From assembly GCA_947495035.1 (NCBI GenBank), contig CANLXI010000003.1, positions 186,001 to 250,000 on the forward strand: a stretch of 64,000 nt of DNA, in the 5' to 3' direction. A program made the position numbers and the translations under genes. This stretch comes from an uncultured Granulosicoccus sp. GTDB lineage: Bacteria > Pseudomonadota > Gammaproteobacteria > Granulosicoccales > Granulosicoccaceae. The notes under the pieces are model-generated. The model was not told where the DNA came from. It saw only the letters and a program-made list of their open reading frames with translations, and made no database searches. This document shows, piece by piece, positions 63,859-64,000 of this stretch (its first letter is position 1; the number at the start of each line of letters is the position of its first letter).

Positions 63859-64000
63859 GTGGCTATACGACACCTGTTGTTCGAAGCCGGTGGCCTGGCC
63901 CTGGCTGCGCCAGCAGAGCTGATCAGCTCGGTTCACGAACAGCTGCGTGTGCAACCGGTTTCCGGTACTCAACGCTGGTTTCGCGGACTTGCAGTAGCGC
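63859..64000 (+). CDS. pilI: CheW-like protein, PilI type (3' end outside window)
   Basis: Open frame of 47 codons from GTG 63859, 6 bases after the pilG stop, running off the window. The translation begins VAIRHLLFEAGGLALAAPAELISSVHEQL and continues to QPVSGTQRWFRGLAVA, the usual CheW pattern (a first beta strand, then the V.PxxGxxxWFRGLA region). No ATG is near, so GTG is the best start. In pseudomonads pilG is followed by pilH then pilI; here a CheW-like gene seems to follow pilG directly. Partial, so the name is tentative. Confidence 0.65.
   Translation, partial: MAIRHLLFEAGGLALAAPAELISSVHEQLRVQPVSGTQRWFRGLAVA

Overview
The window reads as a chromosomal segment of a Gram-negative gammaproteobacterium with a moderately high GC content. 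Evidence includes a type II secretion block (gspC-D-E-F), twitching-motility ATPases (pilT, pilU), a pilG/cheW chemosensory start, a TonB homologue, a Slp-type lipoprotein and a pseudomonad-style pyrimidine locus in which aspartate carbamoyltransferase is paired with a dihydroorotase-like protein lacking its metal-binding HxH. Two parts follow the gene order I remember from Pseudomonas aeruginosa: yggS-proC-yggT / pilT-pilU (here with a transaldolase gene inserted) and pyrC'-pyrB-pyrR-ruvX-yqgE-tonB-gshB / pilG. About 28 kb of other genes lie between them. The GC-rich, repeat-rich style suggests a marine Chromatiales-like lineage, but I cannot name a genus. I saw no rRNA, tRNA, insertion sequence, prophage or CRISPR array.

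Layout: 1-8.9 kb holds the end of a sensor kinase, a DUF4091 protein co-transcribed with an acyl-CoA ligase, a PilJ-type chemoreceptor, a Slp lipoprotein and a secreted trypsin-like protease. 8.9-13.9 kb holds a two-gene putative DNA-repair cassette (radical SAM + DUF4130) with a LexA-like box on its start codon, L-serine ammonia-lyase, a small membrane protein and a peroxiredoxin. 13.96-14.42 kb is a striking 8-bp tandem-repeat area. 14.6-22.1 kb holds a PPK2 polyphosphate kinase and gspC-F. 22.4-29.3 kb holds a lysine-rich HU-like protein, yggT, proC, tal, yggS, pilT and pilU.

29.5-37.9 kb is a carbohydrate-centred accessory stretch: a galacturonokinase-like GHMP kinase overlapping a sugar nucleotidyltransferase, an exostosin-type glycosyltransferase, a secreted DUF5060 glycosidase-like protein, a Kelch protein with an Asp-Gly linker and a GlyGly-CTERM-like tail, a RbsD/FucU mutarotase and thymidine kinase. 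37.9-40.3 kb is a two-gene, Cys-rich operon (unknown protein + DUF2325 protein) behind a Fur-like box. 40.6-50.2 kb holds a GNAT, a DUF1801 protein, a cytidylate-kinase-like protein, a branched-chain 2-oxoacid dehydrogenase operon (E1alpha, E1beta, E2), a lone cNMP-binding protein, an SMR transporter, cobQ and a KDG-kinase-like gene. 50.5-56.7 kb is a sugar ABC importer divergent from its LacI-type regulator, plus an MFS carrier. 56.8-64 kb holds a uracil-DNA-glycosylase-family protein, the pyrimidine/gshB block and the start of a pil-chp operon.

The most unusual features are (i) tandem arrays with an 8-bp period in intergenic DNA and 6- or 9-bp periods inside genes, all built of homogeneous blocks that differ by point changes, several blocks having exactly 7 units; (ii) the Fur-box/DUF2325 Cys-rich operon; (iii) the candidate galacturonate-activation pair beside an exostosin-like enzyme; (iv) the LexA-boxed radical SAM/DUF4130 cassette; and (v) a palindrome split by a short segment flanked by 12-bp direct repeats near 23.1 kb. 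All family assignments come from reading motifs by eye; no database search was run.
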